From Phenylobacterium sp. (GTDB taxonomy: Bacteria; Pseudomonadota; Alphaproteobacteria; Caulobacterales; Caulobacteraceae): a stretch of 40,594 nt of DNA. The stretch lies in NCBI RefSeq assembly GCF_030693405.1, contig NZ_JAUYAW010000074.1, positions 1 through 40,594 on the forward strand. The letters run 5' to 3'. Shown here piece by piece: positions 17,785-25,695 of this stretch. A model generated the notes under the pieces. It was not told where the DNA came from and searched no databases. It saw only the letters and a list, made by a program, of their open reading frames with translations. Numbering within the stretch: the stretch's first letter is position 1; each line of letters starts with the position of its first letter. The translations under genes were made by a program, and so were the position numbers.

Positions 17785-18788
17785 GCGGCCAACCTTGTCT
17801 CGGGATCGCGCCACAGCGCGATCAGCTCCAGTTTCACCTGGGACGAATCCTCCAGTCGGCAGATCCGCCCACGGGCGGCTCGCCTGGCCTCGGCCTGCGT
17901 GGGCCAGGGCGCGTTGTCGATGTAGGCGGCCAGATGCTTGCGGAAGATTCGCAGGCCCAGGCGTTCGCCATAGAAGTCGAGACTGTCGTCGAGGTGCGCC
18001 AGCACGATCGCCAGGCGGGTCTCGATGTCAGGGCTTTCGAAAGCCTCACCCGACAGCGACGCCTCAATCTCAGCGGCGATCCAGGGGCGGCCATACACGC
18101 CGCGGCCGACCATCACCCCATCGGCGCCGGATTGATCCAGCGCCGCCCGAGCCGTGGCGCCATCGACGATGTCGCCATTGACGATCACCGGGATATCCAC
18201 GGCGGCCTTCACCGGCGCCACGGCGGCCCAGTCGGCGGCGCCGCGGTAGAACTGGCTGCGGGTGCGGCCATGGACCGTGATCGCCTGGACCCCGCGACTC
18301 TGGAACCGGACCGCGAGGTCGGGCGCATTGAGCGAGGCCTCATCCCAGCCGAGGCGCATCTTGGCGGTCACCGGAACCTCGGCGGCCTCCACCACGGCCG
18401 CGACGATGGCTTCGGCGAGTTCGGGTTCACGCATCAGGGCCGAGCCGCAGGCGACACCGGTCACCTCCCGCGCTGGGCAGCCGAAGTTGAGATCAATGAT
18501 CTGGGCGCCGGCCTGAACCGCCAGCCGCGCGCCCTGCGCCATGGTGGCGGGATCCTTGCCCACCAGCTGAACGACCATGAGGGGCAGGCCCTCGCCGACC
18601 GCGGCACGACGGACCACGTCGGGCCGCCCCCTGGCGAATTCGTCCGAAGCCACCATCTCGGTCGCCACATAGGGCGCTCCCAGGCGGCTGGCTATACGAC
18701 GGAACGGCAGATCAGACACGCCGGTCATAGGCGCAATCCACACGCGCCCGCCCACCTTCACCGTACCGACCTTGAGCTGTTTGCTCAT
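17781..18788 (-). CDS. dusB: tRNA-dihydrouridine synthase DusB
   Basis: Flavoenzyme of 335 residues that reduces specific uridines in the tRNA D-loop. TIM-barrel begins I-A-P-M-T-G-V-S-D (18-26), with active-site motif N-F-G-C-P-A (101-106, catalytic C104), then V-T-A-K-M-R-L-G, the V-H-G-R-T-R block and G-D-I-x-D (phosphate/FMN binding). The alphaproteobacterial nifR3-like gene upstream of ntrBC is the classic setting. Start supported by AGGGGTGA about ten bases before the ATG. It heads the ntr operon; the 90-base gap to divergent ispDF should hold promoters for both directions. Confidence 0.95.
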   Translation of the reverse strand: MSKQLKVGTVKVGGRVWIAPMTGVSDLPFRRIASRLGAPYVATEMVASDEFARGRPDVVRRAAVGEGLPLMVVQLVGKDPATMAQGARLAVQAGAQIIDLNFGCPAREVTGVACGSALMREPELAEAIVAAVVEAAEVPVTAKMRLGWDEASLNAPDLAVRFQSRGVQAITVHGRTRSQFYRGAADWAAVAPVKAAVDIPVIVNGDIVDGATARAALDQSGADGVMVGRGVYGRPWIAAEIEASLSGEAFESPDIETRLAIVLAHLDDSLDFYGERLGLRIFRKHLAAYIDNAPWPTQAEARRAARGRICRLEDSSQVKLELIALWRDPETRLAA

Positions 18789-18878
18789 TTTATAGTCACC
18801 CCTACCGACCGCTTTTTAGGCAATTTGTGCGGCGCCGTAAAGCCTGGACAACATCGTCCGAGCGCCTAAACACACGCC

Positions 18879-20027
18879 ATGAGCTTTTCGGCCATAGTGG
18901 TCGCCGCGGGAAGCGGCCTTCGCGCCGGCGCGGGCGCGCCCAAGGTGTGGCGCCGCCTGGGCGGCCGGGCGGTGGCCAGATGGTCTGTTGAGGCCCTGGC
19001 CGCAGCCGGCGCAGCGCCCCTGCTGGTCGTTGTCGCCGACGACATGCGCGCTGAGGCCGAGGCGGCCCTGAGCGGTCTGACCGGGATCACATTCGTCACG
19101 GGGGGCGCCACCCGGGCCGCCTCGGTGCAGGCGGGCCTGGTGCAGCTCGCTGAGGCGCCGGACGACCATAGGGTCCTGGTCCACGATGCCGCGCGACCGT
19201 TTCTCGCCAGACCCCATGTGGCGCGACTGCTGGCGGCTCTGGAGGCGCGCGAGGGCGCAATCCTCGCCCTGCCCCTGGCTGACACCCTAAAGCTTCAGGA
19301 AGAGGGACGACTCGGGACGCCGTCGCGAGAGAGCCTCTGGCGCGCCCAGACGCCGCAGGCTTTCGCCCTGGGCGCGCTAAGGCGTGGCTACGCGGCCTGG
19401 GACTTCGCCACAGAGCCCACCGACGACGCCCAGGTCGTCTCGAGCACCGGCGGTGAGGTGGCCCTCGTTCCAGGCGACCCTCTGCTCTTCAAGCTGACCT
19501 ATCCGGAGGATTTCCTCATGGCCGAGCAACTGGCCGGCGGCGCCCGGCAGGTCCGCACAGGAATGGGCTACGACGCCCACCGGTGGGGTCCCGGGGACGC
19601 TGTCTGGCTCTGTGGGGTGCGGATCGACCATGATCAGACCCTGATCGGCCACTCCGACGCCGACGCTGGCCTGCACGCCCTGACCGACGCCCTGCTTGGC
19701 GCCCTGGGCGCTGGGGATATCGGTGAGCATTTTCCCCCCAGCGACCCGCAATGGCGCGGCGCCGCCTCAGACCGGTTCCTGGCTCACGCCGCCGACCTTG
19801 TCCGGGCGCGGGGCGGGCAGATCGTCAATGTAGATGTCACGCTCATCTGCGAGCGACCGAGGATCAGGCCCCATCGTGACGCCATGCGCACGCGCTTGGC
19901 TGAAATTCTGGGCGTGGCTGAAGACCAAGTCAGCGTGAAGGCCACGACGACCGAGGGCATGGGCTTCACCGGCCGACAGGAGGGCCTGGCGGCCCAGGCG
20001 ATCGCGACGATCGAACTGCCCCGCTAG
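18879..20027 (+). CDS. ispDF: Bifunctional IspD/IspF, MEP isoprenoid pathway
   Basis: Fusion of 382 residues catalysing two non-consecutive steps of the MEP pathway: CTP addition to methylerythritol phosphate (IspD) and cyclisation to the 2,4-cyclodiphosphate (IspF). IspD part 1-224: nucleotide-binding V-A-A-G-S-G-L-R-A-G (8-17) with K22, and V-H-D-A-A-R-P-F (101-108). IspF part 225-382: metal ligands D232 and H234 in Y-D-A-H-R-W, H266 in L-H-A-L-T-D-A-L-L-G-A, and V-K-A-T-T-T-E-G-M-G-F-T-G-R near the C terminus. The fused form is common in alphaproteobacteria. The stop codon is also the first bases of the palindromic repeat that follows. Confidence 0.97.
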   Translation: MSFSAIVVAAGSGLRAGAGAPKVWRRLGGRAVARWSVEALAAAGAAPLLVVVADDMRAEAEAALSGLTGITFVTGGATRAASVQAGLVQLAEAPDDHRVLVHDAARPFLARPHVARLLAALEAREGAILALPLADTLKLQEEGRLGTPSRESLWRAQTPQAFALGALRRGYAAWDFATEPTDDAQVVSSTGGEVALVPGDPLLFKLTYPEDFLMAEQLAGGARQVRTGMGYDAHRWGPGDAVWLCGVRIDHDQTLIGHSDADAGLHALTDALLGALGAGDIGEHFPPSDPQWRGAASDRFLAHAADLVRARGGQIVNVDVTLICERPRIRPHRDAMRTRLAEILGVAEDQVSVKATTTEGMGFTGRQEGLAAQAIATIELPR

Positions 20028-20077
20028 AGCCCCTTCCGATCCGATTGCTTCAATCAGATCGGATAAAAAGGGCTCTA
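20025..20077. repeat. Palindromic intergenic element A (hairpin after ispDF)
   Basis: Arms TAGAGCCC (20025-20032) and GGGCTCTA (20070-20077) enclose an inner imperfect pair ATCCGATTG / CAATCAGAT around a short loop. The element begins inside the ispDF stop codon. It sits between convergent genes and has an A/T-rich run on both sides of the inner arm, so it could end transcription in both directions. Its build, TAGAGC plus ATCCGAT, is shared with element B just downstream. Confidence 0.75.
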
Positions 20078-20088
20078 AATCATAAAGT

Positions 20089-20139
20089 TAGAGCATTTTT
20101 GATCCGATAACCGCGTCACACTTATCGGAAAATGCTCTA
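20089..20139. repeat. Palindromic intergenic element B (second hairpin)
   Basis: Perfect outer arms TAGAGCATTTT (20089-20099) and AAAATGCTCTA (20129-20139), then a five-base bulge, then inner arms CCGATAA (20104-20110) and TTATCGG (20122-20128) around an 11-base loop. Together the two elements form a bidirectional terminator-like block between ispDF and the convergent gene. Similar TAGAGCATTTT palindromes are, as I recall, frequent between genes in Caulobacteraceae genomes, which suggests a dispersed repeat family. Confidence 0.75.
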
Positions 20140-20155
20140 GGGCGCCCGCGCCGAC

Positions 20156-22411
20156 TTACGGCAGCCAGGTCCAGACTTCCTTCATGCGTGCGTAGAGCGC
20201 GCCGGGCAGGTTGGTGTAGGCGTCGGTCCAGGGCGCCGTCAGGCCCCCATCGATCTGATCCCAGCGCCCATCGCTTTTGTAGGGCAGCAGGCCCTCCGAA
20301 GTCCGGGTGACGATGATGACGTCTTCCGCCGACTCCCAAAGGACGGGACTGTCATAGGCCGCGGCGTGGCGCTGCAGCAGGCCATGGCCGCCGGCGGCCG
20401 CCACCACCGCCATGGCCGGCGAGATCAGGTCCAGATTGCGGTTGGACAGGTGCATCACCAGCACGCCGTCCGGCTTCAGCCTGGCCAGGTACATCTCCAC
20501 GGCTTCTACCGTGAGCAGGTGGGCCGGGACGGCGTCCGAGGAGAAGGCGTCCAGCAACAGGAGGTCGAAGCGGCCCTCCGACTGGTCCTCCAGGGTCAGC
20601 CGGGCGTCGCCGATCACATAGTCGATCGGCCCCTTGGCGCATTCGGTCGTGTAGGAGAAATAGGCCGGGTCGTTGGCGATCTCGACCATCAGGGGATCGA
20701 TCTCGAAGAAGGTGAGCCGGTCCTCAGCCCGCACATAGCTTGCCACCGTGCCGGTGCCGAGGCCCACTGCGCCGATGGTCAGGCTGGCTTTCTCGGCCCG
20801 CTTGGCGGCGAACACCTGCCCGATGGGCGTCTCCGGGGCGTAATAGACCAGCGGCCGGCAGCGGTGCTCAGGCGCCTGGGCCTGGGCGCCGTGCAGGGTC
20901 GTGCCATGGGCCAGCATGTGGACAGTCCCGCCGAGGGCCTGAACCGGCATCACCGACTGACGAGCCACCCCGAAGAAACTTCGCCAGGTCTGTCGTACAT
21001 CCACGCGGTCGCCAGCCATCTGCGCCGACACCAGCAGCATCGACACCGTCGCCAGGAAGAGCAGTGTGCTGCGCCGGATCAGGAAGGCCGAGACCGTGAC
21101 GACTCCGAGCAGGATCCGCACCACCCCCTCGCTCTGCGCATAGAGCCCCGACAGAACTGGCGCGGCGATCACCGCGACGACGCAGACCGCGAACAGACCC
21201 CAGCGCCAGAAGGGGCCAGTCTCCCAGGTCCACGGCCTGGCCAGACAGGACAGGGCCAGGACCAGGGGGTATTCCCAGACATTGGTGAAGATGACCGGGG
21301 CGACGAAGGCGTTGAAGCCGCCCCCGACCACGCCGCCAATGGACAGGCAGAGATAGAATTCCGTCAGCCGCGCGGGCGGTGGGCGCCGGGCCACCAGGGC
21401 CTGGTGGCAGACCAGAGCCGTGAGGAAAAAGGCGGCCAGATGAACGCCAAGCTGGATGACCAGGTTGGTGGTGTGGAACGGCATGATCACGGCGCAGGCC
21501 GCCACGGCGGCGGCCTGGAACATCAGCGCCGTCTCCGGGGAGATCAGCGGCCGCTCCTGGAAGGCGATGATGAAGGTCAGCAGATAGAGGGCGAGCGGCA
21601 CCACCCAGATGAAGGGGGCTGAGGCCACATCGGTGGTGATATGGGTGGTCACCCCCAGCATCAGGCTTGAGGGGATCGCCGCCAGCCCGATCCAGATCAG
21701 CCGTTCACGCCAGGGCCGACCGCTCAGGGCGGCCTCGATCTGGACGGTCGGATGGGGCGCGCTCACCTCGATCCGGGGCGCCCGCGACACCAGCAGGGCG
21801 AGGCTGGCCATCAGCACCACAAAGCCCCCATAGGCCAGGCTCCAGATGAAGGTCTGGGCCTGGATGGCCAGACTCGGCTCCACGACCAAGGGGTAGGCCA
21901 AGAGGGCGATCAGGCTGCCCAGATTGCTCGCGGCATAGAGGACATAGGGGCCACGCCCCTCCCCTTCGCGAAAGATGCGCGCATGCCAGGCCTGGGTCAG
22001 CGGCGCGGTCGCCGACAGCACTGCGAACGGCGCGCCCACCATCAGGGCCAGCGCGGCCAGCAGCCAAAGCGCCGGGTGATCTGAGGTCGGCGGCCCGAGC
22101 AGTTCGTGGACCCGAAGGGGCAAGACAAGGGCGGCCAGCAGCAGAGCGCCACCGTGGATCATCGCCTGACGACGCACGGTCCCGACCCGCTGCAGCAGGT
22201 GCGCATAGGCATAGCCCGCCAGAAGCGCGGCCTGGAAAAAGGCCATGCTGGTGTTCCACACCGCCGGCGCGCCGCCCATCAGGGGCAGCAGCAACTTGGC
22301 GGCCATGGGCTGCACCATGAAGACCAGGGTGGCGCTGGCAAAGACCGTAAGGCCAAACAGGGCAGGCGCGACGGCGGGTTTGGCCTTGGGGAGGGTGTCC
22401 TGCAGGGTCAT
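20156..22411 (-). CDS. Fused membrane / spermidine-synthase-like protein
   Basis: Inner-membrane protein of 751 residues. The first ~480 residues hold many hydrophobic segments, beginning with F-A-S-A-T-L-V-F-M-V-Q-P-M-A-A-K; this is the membrane half of the fused MFS/spermidine synthase family. From about 545 a Rossmann methyltransferase-like domain appears: V-G-L-G-T-G-T, F-F-E-I-D-P, then L-L-L-D-A-F-S-S-D and L-K-P-D-G-V-L-V. This resembles aminopropyltransferases, but the D-S-x-D catalytic pattern of true spermidine synthases is replaced by D-A-F-S-S-D, so polyamine synthesis is not established. Substrate unknown. It converges on ispDF and diverges from cinA. Confidence 0.87.
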   Translation of the reverse strand: MTLQDTLPKAKPAVAPALFGLTVFASATLVFMVQPMAAKLLLPLMGGAPAVWNTSMAFFQAALLAGYAYAHLLQRVGTVRRQAMIHGGALLLAALVLPLRVHELLGPPTSDHPALWLLAALALMVGAPFAVLSATAPLTQAWHARIFREGEGRGPYVLYAASNLGSLIALLAYPLVVEPSLAIQAQTFIWSLAYGGFVVLMASLALLVSRAPRIEVSAPHPTVQIEAALSGRPWRERLIWIGLAAIPSSLMLGVTTHITTDVASAPFIWVVPLALYLLTFIIAFQERPLISPETALMFQAAAVAACAVIMPFHTTNLVIQLGVHLAAFFLTALVCHQALVARRPPPARLTEFYLCLSIGGVVGGGFNAFVAPVIFTNVWEYPLVLALSCLARPWTWETGPFWRWGLFAVCVVAVIAAPVLSGLYAQSEGVVRILLGVVTVSAFLIRRSTLLFLATVSMLLVSAQMAGDRVDVRQTWRSFFGVARQSVMPVQALGGTVHMLAHGTTLHGAQAQAPEHRCRPLVYYAPETPIGQVFAAKRAEKASLTIGAVGLGTGTVASYVRAEDRLTFFEIDPLMVEIANDPAYFSYTTECAKGPIDYVIGDARLTLEDQSEGRFDLLLLDAFSSDAVPAHLLTVEAVEMYLARLKPDGVLVMHLSNRNLDLISPAMAVVAAAGGHGLLQRHAAAYDSPVLWESAEDVIIVTRTSEGLLPYKSDGRWDQIDGGLTAPWTDAYTNLPGALYARMKEVWTWLP

Positions 22412-22506
22412 GGCGCCGATTCGGCTTGTAAGGTCAGGGCGGCCAATGGTGTGGTCTGACCGACCCGGCGCCTAGCGCCCTTTCGTACCTGGCATCGGAT
22501 ACAGCC

Positions 22507-22998
22507 ATGTTTTCTTTGGAAATCGAGACCTTGGCGCGGCTTCTCATCGATGAGGCTCGCCAGAAATCCCTGCGAATCGTCACGGCGGAGAGCTGCACCG
22601 GCGGGCTGGTAAGCGCGGCGATCTGCGCGATTCCGGGCGCATCTGACGTCCTAGACCGGGGTTTTGTCACCTATTCCAACCGCGCCAAGCAGGACATGCT
22701 CGGGGTGCCGGGGGATCTGATCGCCGATCTGGGCGCCGTCTCCGAGCCGGTCGCCCGCATGATGGCCGAGGGCGCGCTGGAGAACTCAAACGCCCATCTG
22801 GCTGTAGCCATCACTGGCATCGCCGGACCCGACGGCGGCACGCGGATGAAGCCTGTGGGCACGGTGCATATCGCCACGGCGCGGACCAATCACGGCCTTA
22901 CCCACCGGGCTGAGCTGTTTGAGTTCGAGACCCGCTTCGAAATCCAGCAGGCCGCCGCTCAGGCCGCTCTGGAGATGCTGCGCGAGCGGCTGACCTGA
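22507..22998 (+). CDS. pncC: Nicotinamide-nucleotide amidase (CinA C-terminal type)
   Basis: Cytoplasmic protein of 163 residues, the stand-alone amidase half of CinA. It is expected to deamidate nicotinamide mononucleotide to nicotinate mononucleotide in the NAD recycling pathway. Signature A-E-S-C-T-G-G (27-33), with S29 as the likely nucleophile, then G-F-V-T-Y-S-N-R-A-K and the G-I-A-G-P-D-G-G-T block. The N-terminal MoCF/CompA domain of long CinA proteins is absent, which is usual for this family form. Its stop lies four bases from the stop of convergent ratA. Confidence 0.93.
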   Translation: MFSLEIETLARLLIDEARQKSLRIVTAESCTGGLVSAAICAIPGASDVLDRGFVTYSNRAKQDMLGVPGDLIADLGAVSEPVARMMAEGALENSNAHLAVAITGIAGPDGGTRMKPVGTVHIATARTNHGLTHRAELFEFETRFEIQQAAAQAALEMLRERLT

Positions 22999-23002
22999 GG
23001 CC

Positions 23003-23464
23003 TCAGGCGGGATCGGTTGAGGGACCGTAGAGGCTCCTCGCCCTTGCTTCGAAGCAGCCGATCAACCGGTCGACGGCGCTGTGGAAGTTGGCGCTGAGCA
23101 GGGCCGCCAGCATCTTCGATTTGAACTCGAAGTCGATCTCGAACTCGATCCGGGTTCCGGCCGGGTCCTCATGGAATCGCCAGCGGTTCTCCAGTCGCTT
23201 GAAGGGGCCGGAGATCAGGCTGACCTGAATCACCCGTCCTACGGCGTCGCGCCGCACCCTTGTGGCGAACCGCTCCCTGAGAAACGAGAATCCGACGGCC
23301 GCTTCGGCGTCCAGCATGTCGACGCCCTCGCCCACAGGTCGCTGGTTCCAGCTGCGCATGCCTGTGATCCAGGGAACGAAGTCCGGATAGCGGTCCACGT
23401 CCCCCACCAGATCAAACAGCTGGTCAGGCCGGTACGGCAGCACCTTCTGAACGCGGTGATACAA
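23003..23464 (-). CDS. RatA/Coq10-like START-domain protein
   Basis: Protein of about 153 residues with the coenzyme Q-binding (Coq10, START-like) fold: L-P-Y-R-P-D-Q-L-F-D-L-V (9-20), D-V-D-R-Y-P-D-F-V-P-W (22-32), and L-I-S-G-P-F-K-R-L-E in the core. E. coli RatA was reported to block 70S ribosome assembly, but most bacterial homologues probably bind a quinone or lipid, so the toxin label should be treated with care. The open frame runs on to 23560 inside lipA; I set the start at TTG 23464, ten bases past the lipA stop, because homologues begin just before this Leu-Pro-Tyr block. It is probably co-transcribed with lipA. Confidence 0.85.
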   Translation of the reverse strand: MYHRVQKVLPYRPDQLFDLVGDVDRYPDFVPWITGMRSWNQRPVGEGVDMLDAEAAVGFSFLRERFATRVRRDAVGRVIQVSLISGPFKRLENRWRFHEDPAGTRIEFEIDFEFKSKMLAALLSANFHSAVDRLIGCFEARARSLYGPSTDPA

Positions 23465-23474
23465 GCGGCTCGGC

Positions 23475-24461
23475 CTAGGCCTGGATCGAGGCCTGGGCGG
23501 CGGCGCGAGCCTCCTGAGCCTGCCGCGCGGCCTGCAGCTTGGCGAAGTCCTCGCCGGCATGGTGGGACGAGCGGGTCAGCGGGCTGGCCGAGACCATCAG
23601 GAACCCCTTGGCCCGGGCGATCTCCTCATAGGCGCCGAACTCCTCGGGCGTCACATAGCGGTCGATGGCCGCATGCTTGCGGGTCGGCTGCAGGTATTGG
23701 CCGATGGTCAGGAAGTCGACGCCGGCCGAGCGCATGTCGTCCATCACCTGCATGACCTCTTCCTTGGTCTCGCCCAGGCCGACCATCAGGCCCGACTTGG
23801 TGAACTGGACGGGGTCGCGTTCCTTGACCCGCTCCAGAAGGCGCAGGGAGCTGTAGTAGCGGGCGCCGGGCCGGATCGAGAGATAGAGCCGCGGCACCGT
23901 CTCCAGATTGTGGTTGAAGACGTCAGGCCGCGATTCGATCACGGTCTCGATGGCCGAGACCGGCTTGCGCAGGAAGTCCGGCGTCAGGATCTCCACCGTG
24001 GCCAGCGGCGCGGCGGCGCGGATTGCGCGCACCACCTCGGCGAGGTGGGCGGCGCCGCCATCGGCCAGATCATCCCGATCGACCGAGGTGATGACCACAT
24101 GCTTCAGCCCCATCTTGGCCACCGCATCGGCCACGCGGGCCGGTTCGGTCGGGTCCAGGGGGTTGGGCTTGCCCGTCGTCACATTGCAGAAGGCGCAGGC
24201 TCGGGTGCAGATCTCGCCCATGATCATCATGGTGGCGTGGCTCTGGGACCAGCACTCGCCAATGTTCGGGCAGGCGGCCTCCTCGCAGACGGTGACCAGC
24301 CCGTGCGCCTTCACGACGCTGCGGGTGGCGGCGTAGCCCTCCGAACCCGGGGCGCGCACGCGCAGCCAGTCGGGTTTTCGCAGGAGCGGAGTGTCGGGCC
24401 TCGCCTGCTTTTCAGGGTGGCGCGGACGGGGCTTGGCCAGATTGTCGATGACGACGGTCAT
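23475..24461 (-). CDS. lipA: Lipoyl synthase
   Basis: Radical SAM enzyme of 328 residues that inserts two sulphur atoms into octanoyl groups on lipoyl domains. Auxiliary cluster cysteines C59, C64, C70 ([12 protein letters not shown]) and the radical SAM triad C85, C89, C92 (C-T-R-A-C-A-F-C) are all present, as is the C-terminal R-S-S-H-H-A-G motif with the serine that ligates the auxiliary cluster. Its substrates, the E2 and E1 beta lipoyl domains, are encoded about 4 kb away on the same strand. Divergent from the lipoprotein gene at 24550. Confidence 0.97.
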   Translation of the reverse strand: MTVVIDNLAKPRPRHPEKQARPDTPLLRKPDWLRVRAPGSEGYAATRSVVKAHGLVTVCEEAACPNIGECWSQSHATMMIMGEICTRACAFCNVTTGKPNPLDPTEPARVADAVAKMGLKHVVITSVDRDDLADGGAAHLAEVVRAIRAAAPLATVEILTPDFLRKPVSAIETVIESRPDVFNHNLETVPRLYLSIRPGARYYSSLRLLERVKERDPVQFTKSGLMVGLGETKEEVMQVMDDMRSAGVDFLTIGQYLQPTRKHAAIDRYVTPEEFGAYEEIARAKGFLMVSASPLTRSSHHAGEDFAKLQAARQAQEARAAAQASIQA

Positions 24462-24549
24462 AGGGTCTAGATCGTCCCTCCGAGGCTCAGGATCAAGCCG
24501 CGATTGTGCGCCCTTGCGTAGCAGGCCCCAACTGCGCTGAAACTGCCCT

Positions 24550-25578
24550 ATGCGCCCATGGCTCGCCCTCCTCGCCGCCCTCGTTCTGACGGCCTGCGAT
24601 TCCGGCGGCCCCCGGCCGGCTCTCCTGGACAGCCGATCGCCGCCCGGGCTCGCCCCGCGGTTCCTGCCGCCAGAGGGCTGGGCCTGGGGCGCAATCCAGC
24701 CGCCCAGCGGACCAGAACTGCGCTACGGGGTGGCCACGCCGGTGGCAACCGCAAGGCGGGCCCAGGTGCTGATCCTGCCCGACAGTGACGAACCGGCCGA
24801 GGTCTGGTTCGAGACGGTCGCAGGCCTGACCAAGGCCGGCTACGTGGTCTGGACTCTGGAGTGGGCGGGGTTCGGCGGATCGGGCCGCCTCCTGCCCCCC
24901 TACGACATGGTTCATTCAGGCCCCGCAGGCTCAGCGCCGTCGGCTGTAGACGCACTGATCGCCCAGATCATCCGGCCGAACCCTGACCGCCCGCTGACCT
25001 TGATGGCCTCGGGCGACGCGGCTGCCGTCGCCCTCGGCACCTTGGTGGTCCTCGACACCCCCGTGAGTTCTGTCATCCTGACCGCGCCTGACCTGTCGCA
25101 GGGCCCGCCGCTGCGACCTTGGGAACAGTTGGCCGTCCGGGCTGGTCTTGGCCGCTTGCCGAGCCCGGACTGGCGGCCGTGGTCCCGGAGCGTATCCGAA
25201 GCGGCGACGTCCCCCGGGGCCGATCCCTGGCGGGGCCGGGTCGCCCATGGCTGGCGCCTGGCCAATCCCGACCTGCGGCAGAGCGGAGAAAGCCTGGCTT
25301 GGCGCGCATGGCAGGCCCAGCCCCACGATGACCACGCCTCGGCGATCAGGAACCGCCCTGCCCTTGTCCTGTCGGAAAACACCCGGGGACTCGCCTCGGC
25401 GGACGCCTGCCGCGCCGAGCTGGACTGTCGAGCGGTGATCCAGCCGCAGCATGGTACGGCGCCACACCTTGCCCCCGACGCGGTGCGGGGGGCCTGGCTC
25501 GGGGCGGTGACGACCTTCCTGGATGCGCAGGTTCCGCCGGCCGAGCCAGCTGCGGACCAGCCCGACGCCATTGAATAG
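24550..25578 (+). CDS. Predicted lipoprotein with alpha/beta-hydrolase fold
   Basis: 342-residue protein. A signal peptide with lipobox L-T-A-C (13-16) predicts a lipid-anchored protein at C16. The body resembles lysophospholipase-type alpha/beta hydrolases: [15 protein letters not shown] (99-113) aligns with the loop after strand 4. The nucleophile elbow, normally G-x-S-x-G, reads M-A-S-G-D (152-156), so S154 may be the nucleophile but both flanking glycines are missing. A C-terminal H-L-A-P-D could supply the histidine. It may be a degenerate or non-catalytic member. No ribosome binding site stands out. Function unknown. Confidence 0.75.
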   Translation: MRPWLALLAALVLTACDSGGPRPALLDSRSPPGLAPRFLPPEGWAWGAIQPPSGPELRYGVATPVATARRAQVLILPDSDEPAEVWFETVAGLTKAGYVVWTLEWAGFGGSGRLLPPYDMVHSGPAGSAPSAVDALIAQIIRPNPDRPLTLMASGDAAAVALGTLVVLDTPVSSVILTAPDLSQGPPLRPWEQLAVRAGLGRLPSPDWRPWSRSVSEAATSPGADPWRGRVAHGWRLANPDLRQSGESLAWRAWQAQPHDDHASAIRNRPALVLSENTRGLASADACRAELDCRAVIQPQHGTAPHLAPDAVRGAWLGAVTTFLDAQVPPAEPAADQPDAIE

Positions 25579-25650
25579 CCGCGGGCCGATCACGAACTGT
25601 CACATATCTTTTCATCGGCTAGCGGCGCCTCTAGGGTCGCGAGCTCAATA

Positions 25651-25673
25651 AGACGCCCGACAGAATGGCGTCT
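25651..25673 (+). promoter_or_regulatory. Hairpin in the leader of the acyl-ACP synthetase gene
   Basis: AGACGCC (25651-25657) and GGCGTCT (25667-25673) form a perfect seven-base stem with a nine-base loop, ending eight bases before the GGGAGG ribosome binding site of the next gene. It may be a 5' leader structure or an operator palindrome; no terminator T tract follows. Confidence 0.3.
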
Positions 25674-25695
25674 GGGACCAGGGAGGCCCTCGCCC

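Noticed and set aside
23003..23464. RatA homologue as half of a toxin-antitoxin pair
   Set aside because: No RatB-like partner gene adjoins it; it follows lipA and the family mostly looks like quinone/lipid-binding START proteins.
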